NCBI RefSeq assembly: GCF_900177815.1
Contig: NZ_FXAZ01000002.1
Location: forward strand, 372,001-436,000
Reading direction: 5' to 3'
Origin: Paenibacillus aquistagni
Lineage (GTDB): Bacteria > Bacillota > Bacilli > Paenibacillales > Paenibacillaceae
DNA: 64,000 bases
Below, piece after piece: positions 6,292 to 15,528 of this stretch (positions are counted from its first letter, which is position 1; each line of letters starts with the position of its first letter). A program made the translations under genes and the position numbers. The notes beneath the pieces were generated by a model. It did no database searches and was not told the origin of the DNA. It saw only the letters and a program-made list of their open reading frames with translations.

Positions 6292-7326
6292 ATGATGGAT
6301 TACGAGCCAACAACATATCCAAAGCGCGCTCTTTCGAAAAAGAAAGGGCTGCAGAAGAAAACCAAGATAATGCTATCGATTCTGCTCGCCTTCCTGCTGG
6401 CGGGAAGCTTGGGCTTTGTCTATAAAAAACAGATCAGCCTCTTTCTGTTCGATACCTTTGCAGCCAAGGACATCAAGGAGAAGCTGGACGAGTCCTATGA
6501 AGCCGTAGGTCATGAACCCGATCCAGAAGAAGAGGTATCGAGCACGGAGCCGTTCTCTGTGCTGCTGCTAGGTGTTGATCCGCGCGGCAATGAGCGCGGA
6601 CGTTCGGATTCGATGATCGTGGCAGTCGTGCGGCCGAAGGATAATCGGCTGCTGCTTGTCTCTGTTCCGCGGGATACGTATACGGAGATTATTGGGTATG
6701 GTACGACGACAAAGATCAATGCCGCTTACTCCTATGGCGGGGCCAAGATGAGCATCGATACGGTTGAGCATCTGCTGCAAAATGACATCCACTATTATGC
6801 GACGATTAACTTCAATGGCCTCAAGGATGTTGTCGATGCAATCGGCGGCGTCGAGCTGCCCATTACAAGCGTGATAGAGAACAAGCTCGCTTCCCATGAG
6901 AAGCTGCGCATCGAACCGAACAAGCCGATCTATGACGGCAAGGATGCTCTAAGCTATGTACGCTATAGGGAGGATTCAGATGAGAATCGAACAGAGCGGC
7001 AGCGTATCTTCCTTCGCGCCTTTATGAATGAACTGTTCAAGCTTAAAAATGTATCCAAGGTGCCAGAGCTCATCGATATTGCGGGCGACAACTTTACGAC
7101 CAATATGAAGTCGGATCTAATTCTGTCTCTCGCCAAGGAATTCTTCATGAAGGATTCCCTGCCCACCATCACCAACTATATGCTGCATGGAGAAGGCTTC
7201 CGTACAGATGCGTGGTATTATGCGATTGATCCAGAGGATCTAACGTATACGCAGCAGTTGATCGCGAACTGGCTGGATGACGACATCACCGCTCAAGAGC
7301 TGATTCGTCCTGATCTGCGTAAGTGA
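6292..7326 (+). CDS. LCP (LytR-CpsA-Psr) family cell-wall ligase
   Basis: 344 aa. LCP proteins transfer anionic polymers from undecaprenyl carriers to peptidoglycan on the outer face of the membrane. There is a basic cytoplasmic N-terminus, one membrane helix (about residues 27-46), then the LCP domain. Family landmarks are visible: FSVLLLGVDPRG, GRSDSMIVAVV, SVPRDTYTEI, KINAAYSYGG and YVRYREDSDENRTERQR, which carry the arginines and aspartates that bind the pyrophosphate and metal. AGGAGG at 6284-6289 suits the second ATG (6295) better than the first. A 9-bp inverted repeat follows the gene. It stands alone on its strand. Confidence 0.93.
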   Translation: MMDYEPTTYPKRALSKKKGLQKKTKIMLSILLAFLLAGSLGFVYKKQISLFLFDTFAAKDIKEKLDESYEAVGHEPDPEEEVSSTEPFSVLLLGVDPRGNERGRSDSMIVAVVRPKDNRLLLVSVPRDTYTEIIGYGTTTKINAAYSYGGAKMSIDTVEHLLQNDIHYYATINFNGLKDVVDAIGGVELPITSVIENKLASHEKLRIEPNKPIYDGKDALSYVRYREDSDENRTERQRIFLRAFMNELFKLKNVSKVPELIDIAGDNFTTNMKSDLILSLAKEFFMKDSLPTITNYMLHGEGFRTDAWYYAIDPEDLTYTQQLIANWLDDDITAQELIRPDLRK

Positions 7327-7343
7327 TAACACTAGCTAACGAG

Positions 7344-7374
7344 GGCTTGCTGGAAGCTTCTTCAACAGCAAGCC
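7344..7374 (+). terminator. hairpin after the LCP gene
   Basis: Perfect 9-bp stem GGCTTGCTG (7344-7352) / CAGCAAGCC (7366-7374) with a 13-nt loop, 17 nt past the stop. No T run follows, so terminator activity is uncertain. Confidence 0.45.
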
Positions 7375-7410
7375 AGGGCTAGCACCCACGAGGTCGCATC
7401 GTAAAAATGA

Positions 7411-7446
7411 AAACAAAAAAGAACTCGGAGTCTTCCCTCCAAGTTC
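7411..7446 (-). terminator. terminator of the siderophore transporter operon
   Basis: 10-bp stem with one mismatch (7421-7430 with 7437-7446), followed on the minus strand by TTTTTTGTTTTC. It lies 57 nt after the last gene of the ABC operon. Confidence 0.85.
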
Positions 7447-7502
7447 ATCACCAGAAGCTGCAGCGTAATGACGGGTTCACTTGACTTAGCAAGCTAATGA
7501 AG

Positions 7503-8255
7503 CTAATAAATCGCTATTGGGCCATGAGGACCTCTGAGAATATCTATTTTCGTTTCAAAAATATCGGTCAAGATTTTCGGTTGCATAATCTCTTCTACGG
7601 TTCCAAAAGCGGCAATTTGCCCATCTTTCATCGCACAAATTCGATCCGAATATTTGGCTGCAAAATTAATATCATGCATAACCGTCAGAATGGTTCTTCC
7701 AAATTCATTCGCAGCATGTCTCAAATGCTCCATCATTTGAACAGAACGAGCAATATCAAGATTGTTCAGAGGTTCGTCCAAAAGTACATATTCCGTTTCT
7801 TGGCACAACACCATCGCAACATAGGCCCTTTGCCTTTGCCCACCTGACAGCTCATCTAAATAGCGATTTTCCAGATCAGTCAAGTCCAAAAAATCGATGT
7901 ATTTCGAAATAATAGCCTCATCCTCTTTCGTTAGTCTTCCTTTTGAATAAGGAAAACGCCCAAATCCAGCTAGCTGCCTAACCGTAAGCCTCGTTACAAA
8001 ATGATTCTCTTGGCGCAAGATGGTCACAATTTTGGCTAAGTCTTTTGATTTAGATTCAGACACATTCATATTCGCCACCATAATCTGACCTTCATCGAGA
8101 TCCAGAAGCCTGCCAATCATCATAAGGGTCGTAGATTTGCCAGCACCATTTGGTCCAATTAAAGAAGTAAAGCCTGCTTTGGGTATTTCAATATCCAAAG
8201 GTCCGATCTTGACCTTATCCGTATACAACTTTCTCACATTATCAATCTTTATCAT
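7503..8255 (-). CDS. iron-siderophore ABC transporter ATPase (YclP-like)
   Basis: 250 aa cytoplasmic ATPase of a ferric siderophore importer. It has Walker A GPNGAGKST (about 34-42), signature LSGGQRQR (about 135-142), Walker B YVLLDEP and the switch histidine in VMHD. The stretch TRLTVRQLAGFGRFPYSKGR is very close to what I know of Bacillus YclP, the ATPase of the petrobactin-type catecholate importer. It overlaps the preceding permease by 4 nt and is the last gene of a four-gene operon behind a Fur box. Confidence 0.92.
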   Translation of the reverse strand: MIKIDNVRKLYTDKVKIGPLDIEIPKAGFTSLIGPNGAGKSTTLMMIGRLLDLDEGQIMVANMNVSESKSKDLAKIVTILRQENHFVTRLTVRQLAGFGRFPYSKGRLTKEDEAIISKYIDFLDLTDLENRYLDELSGGQRQRAYVAMVLCQETEYVLLDEPLNNLDIARSVQMMEHLRHAANEFGRTILTVMHDINFAAKYSDRICAMKDGQIAAFGTVEEIMQPKILTDIFETKIDILRGPHGPIAIY

Positions 8256-9316
8256 AGAGACCTCTTCCTTAAAATCACAATTAAGAATATGATTCCACCG
8301 AATAACTCAATAATAACGGAGACTACAGCTTGAGAATCGAATACATGATACATTAAAAAGTATGCGGTCGTTAGTATACAGAATCCTATAGCAAGAGCCA
8401 TTGCAAAAATATATCGGTGATCATAGGTTTGCGCCGCTTGATAACTTAAAGTTGCAACTAAAAATCCATAGAAAGTAAGTGGTCCAACTAAAGCCGTTGA
8501 AATGGACATCAGAACAGCAACTAATACGAGGGTATAAATGATACTAGGTTGATATTTAACGCCAAAAGAAGTAGCGACATCTTTTCCAAGTGACAATACA
8601 TTTAATTTCTTCGAATAAGCAAAAATTAGGATTGCTATGACGATTACCATTGGAATGACAATGGGAAAATACTGCGCATCTGCATTATTGACAGAGCCAA
8701 ATAATCTTGCTTGCAGAAGATCGAACTCAGATGGCGCAAGAAGTCTTCTCATAAATGTCGACACAGCATTCAGCCCGGTTCCAATAATAATTCCAACCAG
8801 AAGCATAAGTTGCAGATTGCCATACTTTCCAGAAAGCAGCCACCCATACAGGATCAAGCTCATCAAGACCATAACCGTAACTTGAAATAGAAATGACCCT
8901 ACACCCGTAAAATTGACCAGTGCACCAGCACCAAAGAAAAACATTGTACTCGTATGAATGGTTGAGTAAAGGGATTCAAAGCCTAAAAGTGAAGGCGTTA
9001 TAATCCTATTATTCGTAATCGATTGAAAAGCAACGGTTGACAAGCTGTGACAAATGGCAACAATAATCATTGCAACCACAGCTACGATCCTTCTCATCAC
9101 AACGGGGATAAAAGATGGTGAATCTACCGGAACGGGATTGTTATACACTAAAAGTCCGTATGAAGAAAGAACACCCAGAACAATCAATGATGAGAGCACA
9201 ATCCAATAACGTTTTTCATCTTTTTTAGAACGAAAAGCTCTAGCGGATCTATTTTCAATAGGAGGGCTAGAATCGATTTCCACATTTTCTTGATGTCTAT
9301 AATTCAATGCGTTCAT
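8252..9316 (-). CDS. iron-siderophore ABC transporter permease (YclO-like)
   Basis: 354 aa, FecCD-type permease with about nine to ten hydrophobic helices after a 40-residue charged N-terminus. The FecCD landmark near the loop that contacts the ATPase (LSLGKDVATSFGV, about 244-256) is present. It overlaps both neighbours by 4 nt (ATGA type), so the transporter subunits are translationally coupled. Second of the paired permeases that form the membrane channel. The substrate class (catecholate siderophore) is inferred from YclNOPQ similarity. Confidence 0.9.
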   Translation of the reverse strand: MNALNYRHQENVEIDSSPPIENRSARAFRSKKDEKRYWIVLSSLIVLGVLSSYGLLVYNNPVPVDSPSFIPVVMRRIVAVVAMIIVAICHSLSTVAFQSITNNRIITPSLLGFESLYSTIHTSTMFFFGAGALVNFTGVGSFLFQVTVMVLMSLILYGWLLSGKYGNLQLMLLVGIIIGTGLNAVSTFMRRLLAPSEFDLLQARLFGSVNNADAQYFPIVIPMVIVIAILIFAYSKKLNVLSLGKDVATSFGVKYQPSIIYTLVLVAVLMSISTALVGPLTFYGFLVATLSYQAAQTYDHRYIFAMALAIGFCILTTAYFLMYHVFDSQAVVSVIIELFGGIIFLIVILRKRSL

Positions 9317-10329
9317 CTTAGCCTCCTTGGTTTTCTTTGTCTCAATAAAATAGTAATAAATACGACTGCTCCCACTGTTCCAAGTATTAAGGAGACAGGC
9401 ACTTCAAAAGGCATAATAATGGTTCGAGAAATGATGTCGCAAAGCGTGATTGTACTCATTCCGATCACACATACCCAAGGCAAATTACTTCTAAGATCGT
9501 CTCCTCTAAACATGGAAACAATATTGGGCACAATTAAGCCTAAAAAAGGCAGGTTTCCAATAACAGCTGCAACAATTCCAACTGCAACAGCAATAAGCCC
9601 ATTAGCCAAAAGTATGATTCTATTATAATTTACACCAAGATTTGTTGCTACATCTTCTCCTAGTCCAGCTAAAGTCAATCGATTCGCATAAATAAAAATA
9701 AGAAAAGTAATGATGACAATGATCCATAAGTATTCATATCTTCCAACTTGAACAGCCGCAAAAGAACCTACAAACCAACTTTCAATAATTTGCGTCATTT
9801 GAAAAAAGAGTCCCATAAAAGTGGAAATAGCAGAAATGACTGCTCCAAGCATCAGTCCAATGATAGGGACAATTAAAGACGAACGAAGCCTGACTCTTCT
9901 TAAGAATAAAAAGAAAATCATCGTTCCTATAAAAGAAAAAAGGATGGCACCCGTCATTCTAAGAACTAAAGATGGTGCAGGGACAAATAAATAAACGACG
10001 AGCAGTCCCAACCCTGCCCATTCAATCGTTCCTGTTGTGGTAGGCTCAACAAAACGATTCTGAGTAGTAAGTTGCATGACGAGTCCTGCCATTGCCATGG
10101 CGGCTCCGGTTAGCATTAGTGCCACTGTTCTTGGAACACGAGTGATGAAAAACATTTCCATTCCATCTTCTTGCCCACGTATATCATATACTCCAGTAAA
10201 CAGGGATATAATCCCTAACATAATGACAACGATAATGGCTAGTATGAAAGGTTTTGTCCATATTTTATTGTGGTTGCAAAACTGGGGTTGAGAATTATTC
10301 TCAACCCCGGTAATAACATTTTTCGGCAC
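9313..10329 (-). CDS. iron-siderophore ABC transporter permease (YclN-like)
   Basis: 338 aa FecCD-type permease, first membrane subunit of the importer. Hydrophobic helices begin at about residue 28. The motifs FFITRVPRTVALMLTGAAMAMAG and GLGEDVATNLGVNYNR (the ATPase contact loop) and PFLGLIVPNIVSMFRG are typical of the family. The start is a GTG at 10329 preceded by AAAGGAGT. It lies 19 nt after the binding-protein gene and overlaps the next permease by 4 nt. Confidence 0.9.
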   Translation of the reverse strand: MPKNVITGVENNSQPQFCNHNKIWTKPFILAIIVVIMLGIISLFTGVYDIRGQEDGMEMFFITRVPRTVALMLTGAAMAMAGLVMQLTTQNRFVEPTTTGTIEWAGLGLLVVYLFVPAPSLVLRMTGAILFSFIGTMIFFLFLRRVRLRSSLIVPIIGLMLGAVISAISTFMGLFFQMTQIIESWFVGSFAAVQVGRYEYLWIIVIITFLIFIYANRLTLAGLGEDVATNLGVNYNRIILLANGLIAVAVGIVAAVIGNLPFLGLIVPNIVSMFRGDDLRSNLPWVCVIGMSTITLCDIISRTIIMPFEVPVSLILGTVGAVVFITILLRQRKPRRLR

Positions 10330-10348
10330 TATGTTGTACTCCTTTTCA

Positions 10349-11362
10349 CTACTTAGCTAAGGATTCGGCAATGCTTTCAAATATTTCGATAAAAGTTTGA
10401 ATGGATTCATTTGTGTAGGTATCATTTGGTGCATAAACGATCTTCCCTTCAACAACAGCCGTTGTTTTCTGAAGAGCTGGGGAACGATCAACGACATCTT
10501 GAGCAGGAACTTTCTCATCTGTAGAATTTATTGCTGCATCACGATCTAGTACGAACAGCCAATCAGGATTGCTTTGTGCAATAGCTTCAACAGAAATCTC
10601 ATCACCTTGGTGATTGGTAGAAGTGCCGTCAACTTCTAATGCCGGAGTCCATCCAAAAATATCATACATGGGTCCCCAAACACGTCCAGAGTGAGGAGCT
10701 GAAAAACCAATATTTCCTCCGGAAACGATAATACTCATCACTTTATCTTTTCCATTATAGGCAGACTTGGCTTTTTCGATAGCTTGATCAAAGTCAGCTG
10801 CCAATTGTTTAGCCTCTTCATTTTTATCAAAAATTTGACCCAAAGTAAGTGTGGAATCTTTAAGTCCTTTTACTAAATTTTCTCCCGGTGTACTAGCTTC
10901 CTTAGATACATCAAAATTAAGATCAATAACCGCTGCATTCGGTACTAATTTCTTGATATCTTCATAATAGCTTGCAAATCGTTGACCGACAATGACTAAT
11001 TCTGGGTCTACAGCTGCAATAATTTCAAGTTTGGGTTCACCATGGTTCCCGATATCTTGAACTTTTTCATTCGCTACATATGGTGAATCCGCAGGCATTA
11101 CACCCTTTGGAACAGCCGCTAACTCAATATCCCAATTCGCTAACGTTTCAAACGTTCTATTATCCAAAGCAACTACATTCTTAGGATTAACAGGAACCTT
11201 AACCGTTCCATGAGCATCGGTGATTTCAACCGTTGCAACTTCAGTAGAATCGTTTGCTTTTCCAGTCGTTTCCGCTTTGCCAGCTTCATTACTTGAATTC
11301 GAACAAGCTGCCAGCATCAAAACTAAAATTGCCATAAAGACCGTAACTTTAAACTTCCTCAT
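10349..11362 (-). CDS. siderophore-binding lipoprotein (YclQ-like)
   Basis: 337 aa substrate-binding protein of the importer. Signal peptide with lipobox LMLAACS (Cys20), so it is lipid-anchored outside the membrane. The FhuD/BtuF-like fold is indicated by TITDAHG-type start of the domain, VVALDNRTFETL, ELVIVGQRF and ..NPDWLFVLDRD. First gene of the operon, directly behind a sigma-A promoter with a perfect Fur box, so it should be induced by iron starvation. Best match by pattern is the petrobactin/catecholate binder YclQ; the exact ligand cannot be read from sequence. Confidence 0.9.
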   Translation of the reverse strand: MRKFKVTVFMAILVLMLAACSNSSNEAGKAETTGKANDSTEVATVEITDAHGTVKVPVNPKNVVALDNRTFETLANWDIELAAVPKGVMPADSPYVANEKVQDIGNHGEPKLEIIAAVDPELVIVGQRFASYYEDIKKLVPNAAVIDLNFDVSKEASTPGENLVKGLKDSTLTLGQIFDKNEEAKQLAADFDQAIEKAKSAYNGKDKVMSIIVSGGNIGFSAPHSGRVWGPMYDIFGWTPALEVDGTSTNHQGDEISVEAIAQSNPDWLFVLDRDAAINSTDEKVPAQDVVDRSPALQKTTAVVEGKIVYAPNDTYTNESIQTFIEIFESIAESLAK

Positions 11363-11426
11363 TTCTTATACCTCTCCCCATATATATGCGTTATAGTCAA
11401 GCAGATTATTAAATTGATGAAGTCAA

Positions 11427-11487
11427 TGATAATGATTATCATCTTCAATTTTCTACTCAATTATAGCAGGTCGAAAAATATTATCAA
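11427..11487 (-). promoter_or_regulatory. iron-regulated promoter with Fur box
   Basis: Minus-strand -35 TTGATA (11482-11487), a 16-bp spacer and a perfect -10 TATAAT (11460-11465). Just downstream, 11427-11441 is the perfect 7-1-7 Fur palindrome TGATAATGATTATCA. Fur bound here would sit over the start of transcription of the siderophore operon. Confidence 0.93.
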
Positions 11488-11590
11488 CCCCAATTTCCAC
11501 TAAACTATATAAAATTCTGTTAAATAGCTTTTATAATTCTCTAATCTAAAATCTATAAGGCATTACAAGTTCGTCTGTGGTCAGGTTCGC

Positions 11591-12187
11591 TTACTCGGTC
11601 CATTGATCCAGCAATGCTGGAATACCTTCTAGTAAAAGCTGATTGTACACTTCACATATATCATCAATGTCAACCGTATTCCCACGTAAAAGTACCTGCA
11701 TCACGATGCCATCTATTGACCCAATCAACAATGAAGCAAGTGCTTTATTATAACGGGTTGGCTGCTTTTCATATATACGCTGCAATAATTCCTCCACATG
11801 CCCAATCCAACTTTGGTATTTATCTCCAAATTTGCGCAGTATCTCTTCATTTCCAAGTATCGCCTCCTGTGCAAGGTAGAATTGGATTCGATTCTCATCT
11901 ATTTTATTAAATCGCTTTTTCAAATCCTTCCCAATCTGTTCAATCGCTTCTTCTCGATTATATTTCCCTTGCTTCGTCTCCTGTGCCATGCGTGTAGAAA
12001 CAGATAGACTCCGATCCATAGCATCATATAAAATTTCTTCTTTGCTTTTGTAATGATGATACAGTGCCCCAGTGCTTAGCCCAGCCTCATCTGCAATTTT
12101 GCGCATCGTTGTACCTGCAATCCCTACTCGAGAGATGACGCGATTTGTTGCATTAATAATGCGAAGTTTTTTCTTTTCTATCATCAT
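11591..12187 (-). CDS. TetR-family transcriptional regulator
   Basis: About 198 aa from the ATG at 12187, chosen because GGAGAG lies just upstream; the longer frame to 12301 is unsupported. The N-terminal helix-turn-helix is clear (TTMRKIADEAGLSTGALYHH, about residues 24-43), followed by an all-helical ligand domain. It is divergent from the membrane-protein gene at 12504 with 316 bp between. Related palindromes at 12408-12442 in that interval are candidate operators, so it probably represses its neighbour, itself, or both. The inducer is unknown. Confidence 0.85.
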   Translation of the reverse strand: MMIEKKKLRIINATNRVISRVGIAGTTMRKIADEAGLSTGALYHHYKSKEEILYDAMDRSLSVSTRMAQETKQGKYNREEAIEQIGKDLKKRFNKIDENRIQFYLAQEAILGNEEILRKFGDKYQSWIGHVEELLQRIYEKQPTRYNKALASLLIGSIDGIVMQVLLRGNTVDIDDICEVYNQLLLEGIPALLDQWTE

Positions 12188-12407
12188 TTTCTCTCCTATT
12201 CTTATCATTTCTGTACATGTCAATAATCGCGAAAAAATATTATTCCAATTGAGATGCTGTGACAACGTATACGTACTGAGACAAACAACGAGTGTCTGCA
12301 AGAAAACTTATAAAAATTCTCTTTTTAAAAGGTTACCTAGTCTACATTTTTTTGTGTGTGTCAAACCACACAGACATCAAAACTCATATCTGGATACAAT
12401 AAAACCG

Positions 12408-12442
12408 AACAGTTGTTATGTTTTTGTTTGCACAACTGTTGT
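12408..12442. promoter_or_regulatory. candidate TetR operator
   Basis: Two related dyads: AACAGTTGTT (12408-12417) and ACAACTGTTGT (12432-12442). Core halves ACAGTTGT and ACAACTGT are reverse complements. They lie 60-95 bp upstream of the membrane-protein start, inside the 316-bp divergent interval. No other clear element was seen there apart from a TGTGTG/CACACA inverted repeat near 12353-12371. Confidence 0.45.
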
Positions 12443-12503
12443 ACATACACCCAGCATCGTTAAGTCAGTACAAAAAGCTTTACCACCACAAGGAGGGTAC
12501 CTC

Positions 12504-13337
12504 ATGGATATTCCAGTATGGCAGTACTGCATTAGCATGATCGGTTATATCATATTGCTTCTTGTTATTGTAGGAATAATGCGTAAGCATTATAAGTTTG
12601 CACATTGGTTCTGGATTGCCTCTTTGCTAACCTTCCCATTATGGCTCATGGGCGGGGTAGAAGGATGGTTTCGTTGGGCCAAAATATTAAGCGTAATTTT
12701 GCCTACGATTTTTGTTGGATTTATTCGAATCGCCAACTATGAGAAACGAGAAGGCCGCTTCTGGAGTTCCTTGCAAAAAGACTGGGTACTATGGTTTGTG
12801 TACGGTGTTCTGTTCCTTAACATTATGGAAGCTACCATTAAAGACTTCACAATGGGAAATATGTTTAACGCACTAACGGGATTTTTATTATGCGTCACCA
12901 TTCCATTCGCTCCTAAATACTGGGAAATTTCAAATAAAAAGCACGGCGATCTAATCGCCTATACAACTGTCGGTTGGAACTTCTTGTACACAACTTGGAA
13001 TGCTGCTTTCGTATATGCGGAAACTCCGCAGTTCTTTGCCAGCTCAATATGCATCCTTCTTGCGGCTGAGCTATATCCGATTATTAAACGCCGCCCAGAA
13101 CTATATATTATTGCCCGGGTGTACACACTGGCAGCACATTTGCTATTGCGTGCGTGCTTCGTAAACCTGTTCCCGACACTAATGGATTCTACCACATGGT
13201 ATAACGCAGATGTTATGAACTACTGGGGTATGATCAACTTTGCTCTCATTGTTCCATTCGTATTTTGGCATATGTGGCAGCTGCATACGGGAAAAGCCGA
13301 AGTCAGCTTCCGACGCGGTCGCACGGAGCTTAACTAG
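12504..13337 (+). CDS. polytopic membrane protein, DUF5692-like
   Basis: 277 aa from the ATG at 12504, which has AAGGAGGG just upstream; the frame upstream of this is antisense to the TetR gene. About eight hydrophobic helices. The segments GWFRWAKILSVI and LFLNIMEATIKDF...NALTG resemble the DUF5692 family of small integral membrane proteins, whose function is not known to me. The divergent TetR gene suggests control by a small molecule. A transport or sensing role is possible but unproven. Confidence 0.65.
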   Translation: MDIPVWQYCISMIGYIILLLVIVGIMRKHYKFAHWFWIASLLTFPLWLMGGVEGWFRWAKILSVILPTIFVGFIRIANYEKREGRFWSSLQKDWVLWFVYGVLFLNIMEATIKDFTMGNMFNALTGFLLCVTIPFAPKYWEISNKKHGDLIAYTTVGWNFLYTTWNAAFVYAETPQFFASSICILLAAELYPIIKRRPELYIIARVYTLAAHLLLRACFVNLFPTLMDSTTWYNADVMNYWGMINFALIVPFVFWHMWQLHTGKAEVSFRRGRTELN

Positions 13338-13441
13338 CTCCTTGTCAGAATAAGAACTAGCATAAAACGAACATACCTATAAAGGACAAAAACAGTGCAA
13401 CACACGCTGCAAGACTTGCATCCAGCAAGCCCAAGTTATCC

Positions 13442-13477
13442 AAAAAAGAAGCCCAGCGCCAATCGGCACTGGGCTTC
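13442..13477 (-). terminator. terminator of the first LPMO gene
   Basis: 13-bp stem with one mismatch (13448-13460 with 13465-13477), followed on the minus strand by TTTTTTGG. Confidence 0.88.
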
Positions 13478-13517
13478 AATCAAGTTAGGGTTTAATCGTG
13501 AATATAAAAAGCAACTC

Positions 13518-14984
13518 TTAAGGAACGAGCACCCATACACTGGATGTGCTTGGCTTCTCGCCCTTTGTCCACCACTTCGCTCTGTACTGCTTGCCTTCGA
13601 AGCCGACAACATCGCCGCCAACATAGGCACGATCGCTGCTCCACTCCAGCGTAACATTGCTTACGAGCTTCCAAGCCTCGGACTTGTCCGGCTGATTGCC
13701 TTGTGTCCACCACTTGGCTTCATACGTCACGCCATTGTAATCTGCGCGGTCTCCAGCAAGATAAACTTTCGTCTTATCCCAAGCTGGATATTCGCCTGGC
13801 GCTTGTCCTTCCTTCGTAGTGACACGAATTGCCGCACTTGCGTTCGAACGATTGCCCGCTCCATCTACAGCAACGATGGTATAGCTGTAAGTGGTTGCTT
13901 GCGTCAAGCCTTCATCCATATGCGAGTTCGTTGTGGAAGAGCCGACGAGCTTGCCGTCGCGGTAAATATCATACTTTACAACGCCAACATTATCCGAGGA
14001 AGCCTTCCACATCAAGTGAATGCCTGTTTCCATCGGATGGCCAACGACATTAGTCGGAACAGATGGCGCTTCATGATCTACAACCGTACCCTTCGTTGTA
14101 ACAATCAGTGGTGCGCTTGCCCCAGAGCGACTGTTCGCTTGGTCAACAGCGACAACCGTGTACGTATAGGCAGTTGAAGGCTTCAAGCTGCTATCTGTAT
14201 AGGATGGAGCTGTTGATGTGCCCACTTTAGTGCCGTTGCGGAAGATTTCATAGTGTTTGATGCCTTGAGATGCGGAAGAAGGCAACCAGCTAAGGGTAAC
14301 GCTCTTGTCCGTCTGAGATGGAGAAATGAGTTGAGTTGGAACAGTAGGTGGCTGAACTTGTCCGCCATTGCGAAGATTAAGATCGACTACTTGGTAGAAC
14401 GCATTTGGTGTATCTGCAATCTCCCATACGCCGAGCAAGACGTGATAGCCTGTGCGATCAGCAGGGATCGTGATTTCATGTGAGGTGCTCTTGTCTGGTT
14501 TCTTGCCGCCATCTTCAATCTTTGCGATCAATTCAAGATCAGAACGCTTAAGCGGCTGGCTCGGGTCCCAATCTTTTTTCGTAATATAGTACTTCCATTC
14601 CTTTGTACTGTGTGGTGCAGTCAAATACCAAGTAAACGTATTTTTACCTGTATTCATGTCGACTTTTTTCCAACGAGTTGGGGTCTGCTCATCCAGTTCC
14701 AAGAAGATCCCACCGCTCGCGAGCTTGCCATCTGCCGGTCCTTCGTCAGGGAAGTTCCCTTTCGTCTCCACGCTTTGCGGCTCGTATTGGACCGCTCCAC
14801 AGCCTTTATTCTGCTGAAGCTTGCATAGATAAGCACGGCTTGCTGGTGCTTCTATGTAGCCGTGTGCAGATGCGGTGTCCGCAAATGCCAATGTTCCTGC
14901 TGCTCCAAGTGCCAGAACGCCAAAAGCAAACAGCGTCTTGGTCGATTGCAGCCAGTTGATTTTTGGTGCACGCCATTGAATCAT
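13518..14984 (-). CDS. AA10 lytic polysaccharide monooxygenase with two Fn3 and two CBM5/12 domains
   Basis: 488 aa secreted copper enzyme that cleaves crystalline chitin (or cellulose) by oxidation. Signal peptide residues 1-40, ending ASA before His41, which becomes the N-terminal copper ligand; the second histidine of the copper brace is His125 (TAPHSTKEW). The catalytic domain runs to about 205. Two fibronectin-III modules follow (about 212-298 and 307-393), then two carbohydrate-binding modules of the CBM5/12 type, each with A-Y-x-x-G-D and the aromatic pair AKWW. It is a single-gene unit with its own terminator. Its catalytic domain differs clearly from the tandem pair at 25-29 kb, so it is not a recent copy. 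Confidence 0.93.
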   Translation of the reverse strand: MIQWRAPKINWLQSTKTLFAFGVLALGAAGTLAFADTASAHGYIEAPASRAYLCKLQQNKGCGAVQYEPQSVETKGNFPDEGPADGKLASGGIFLELDEQTPTRWKKVDMNTGKNTFTWYLTAPHSTKEWKYYITKKDWDPSQPLKRSDLELIAKIEDGGKKPDKSTSHEITIPADRTGYHVLLGVWEIADTPNAFYQVVDLNLRNGGQVQPPTVPTQLISPSQTDKSVTLSWLPSSASQGIKHYEIFRNGTKVGTSTAPSYTDSSLKPSTAYTYTVVAVDQANSRSGASAPLIVTTKGTVVDHEAPSVPTNVVGHPMETGIHLMWKASSDNVGVVKYDIYRDGKLVGSSTTNSHMDEGLTQATTYSYTIVAVDGAGNRSNASAAIRVTTKEGQAPGEYPAWDKTKVYLAGDRADYNGVTYEAKWWTQGNQPDKSEAWKLVSNVTLEWSSDRAYVGGDVVGFEGKQYRAKWWTKGEKPSTSSVWVLVP

Positions 14985-15528
14985 TTGTTATCGTTTCCTC
15001 CCTATACCTTATATCTAGCGTATGGTAACGCCGACTCCATGCCAGAATGCCTTCTGCAGTAAGGCAAGTCACAGCAGAGCCATTTTCATCATAAGGAAAT
15101 GAGAAAGGTTTTGTTAAGGGGCGAGATACCTAGTGATATATATCATATGTTCATATTCTTATATATAACACCCAAAAAGATAAACGCTATAACTTATGAC
15201 CCGAGGCATACAAAAAAGCGTCTTTTTGCGAGTTTATTCGCATTTTACGGATTCAGAGCCGTAAAAATCTGCGATCCCAGTTCGAAACTCCTATAGGCCA
15301 TGATGGATATTTATTCCTGTATAATATAAGCGATTTAATTCTTTGAGCCTAGATAAACAATTCTAATTTGAATAGATAGAACTATACCTGGCAGGTATGA
15401 TTTCTAGCAAACTTCATCCATTGCCTATGCGTTATTGCAAAATTGAAGAAAGAAGTAGTCAAATAAACAAGCAGCCAAGGAGCATCGCGCGTAATCTATA
15501 GTAATTCCGAATAAAGGAGCTGTGAATC
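14985..15528. other. intergenic region between LPMO and coat gene
   Basis: 544 bp between divergent genes, AT-rich. It contains the LPMO ribosome-binding site (GGGAGG, minus strand) and an 8-bp inverted repeat TTTTACGG (15243-15250) / CCGTAAAA (15259-15266). A TATAATATAAG stretch near 15318 could be part of a promoter. No gene or RNA is supported. Confidence 0.5.

Noticed and set aside
12072-12503. N-terminal extension of the DUF5692-like protein
   Set aside because: It is the antisense of the TetR gene; the ATG at 12504 follows AAGGAGGG.
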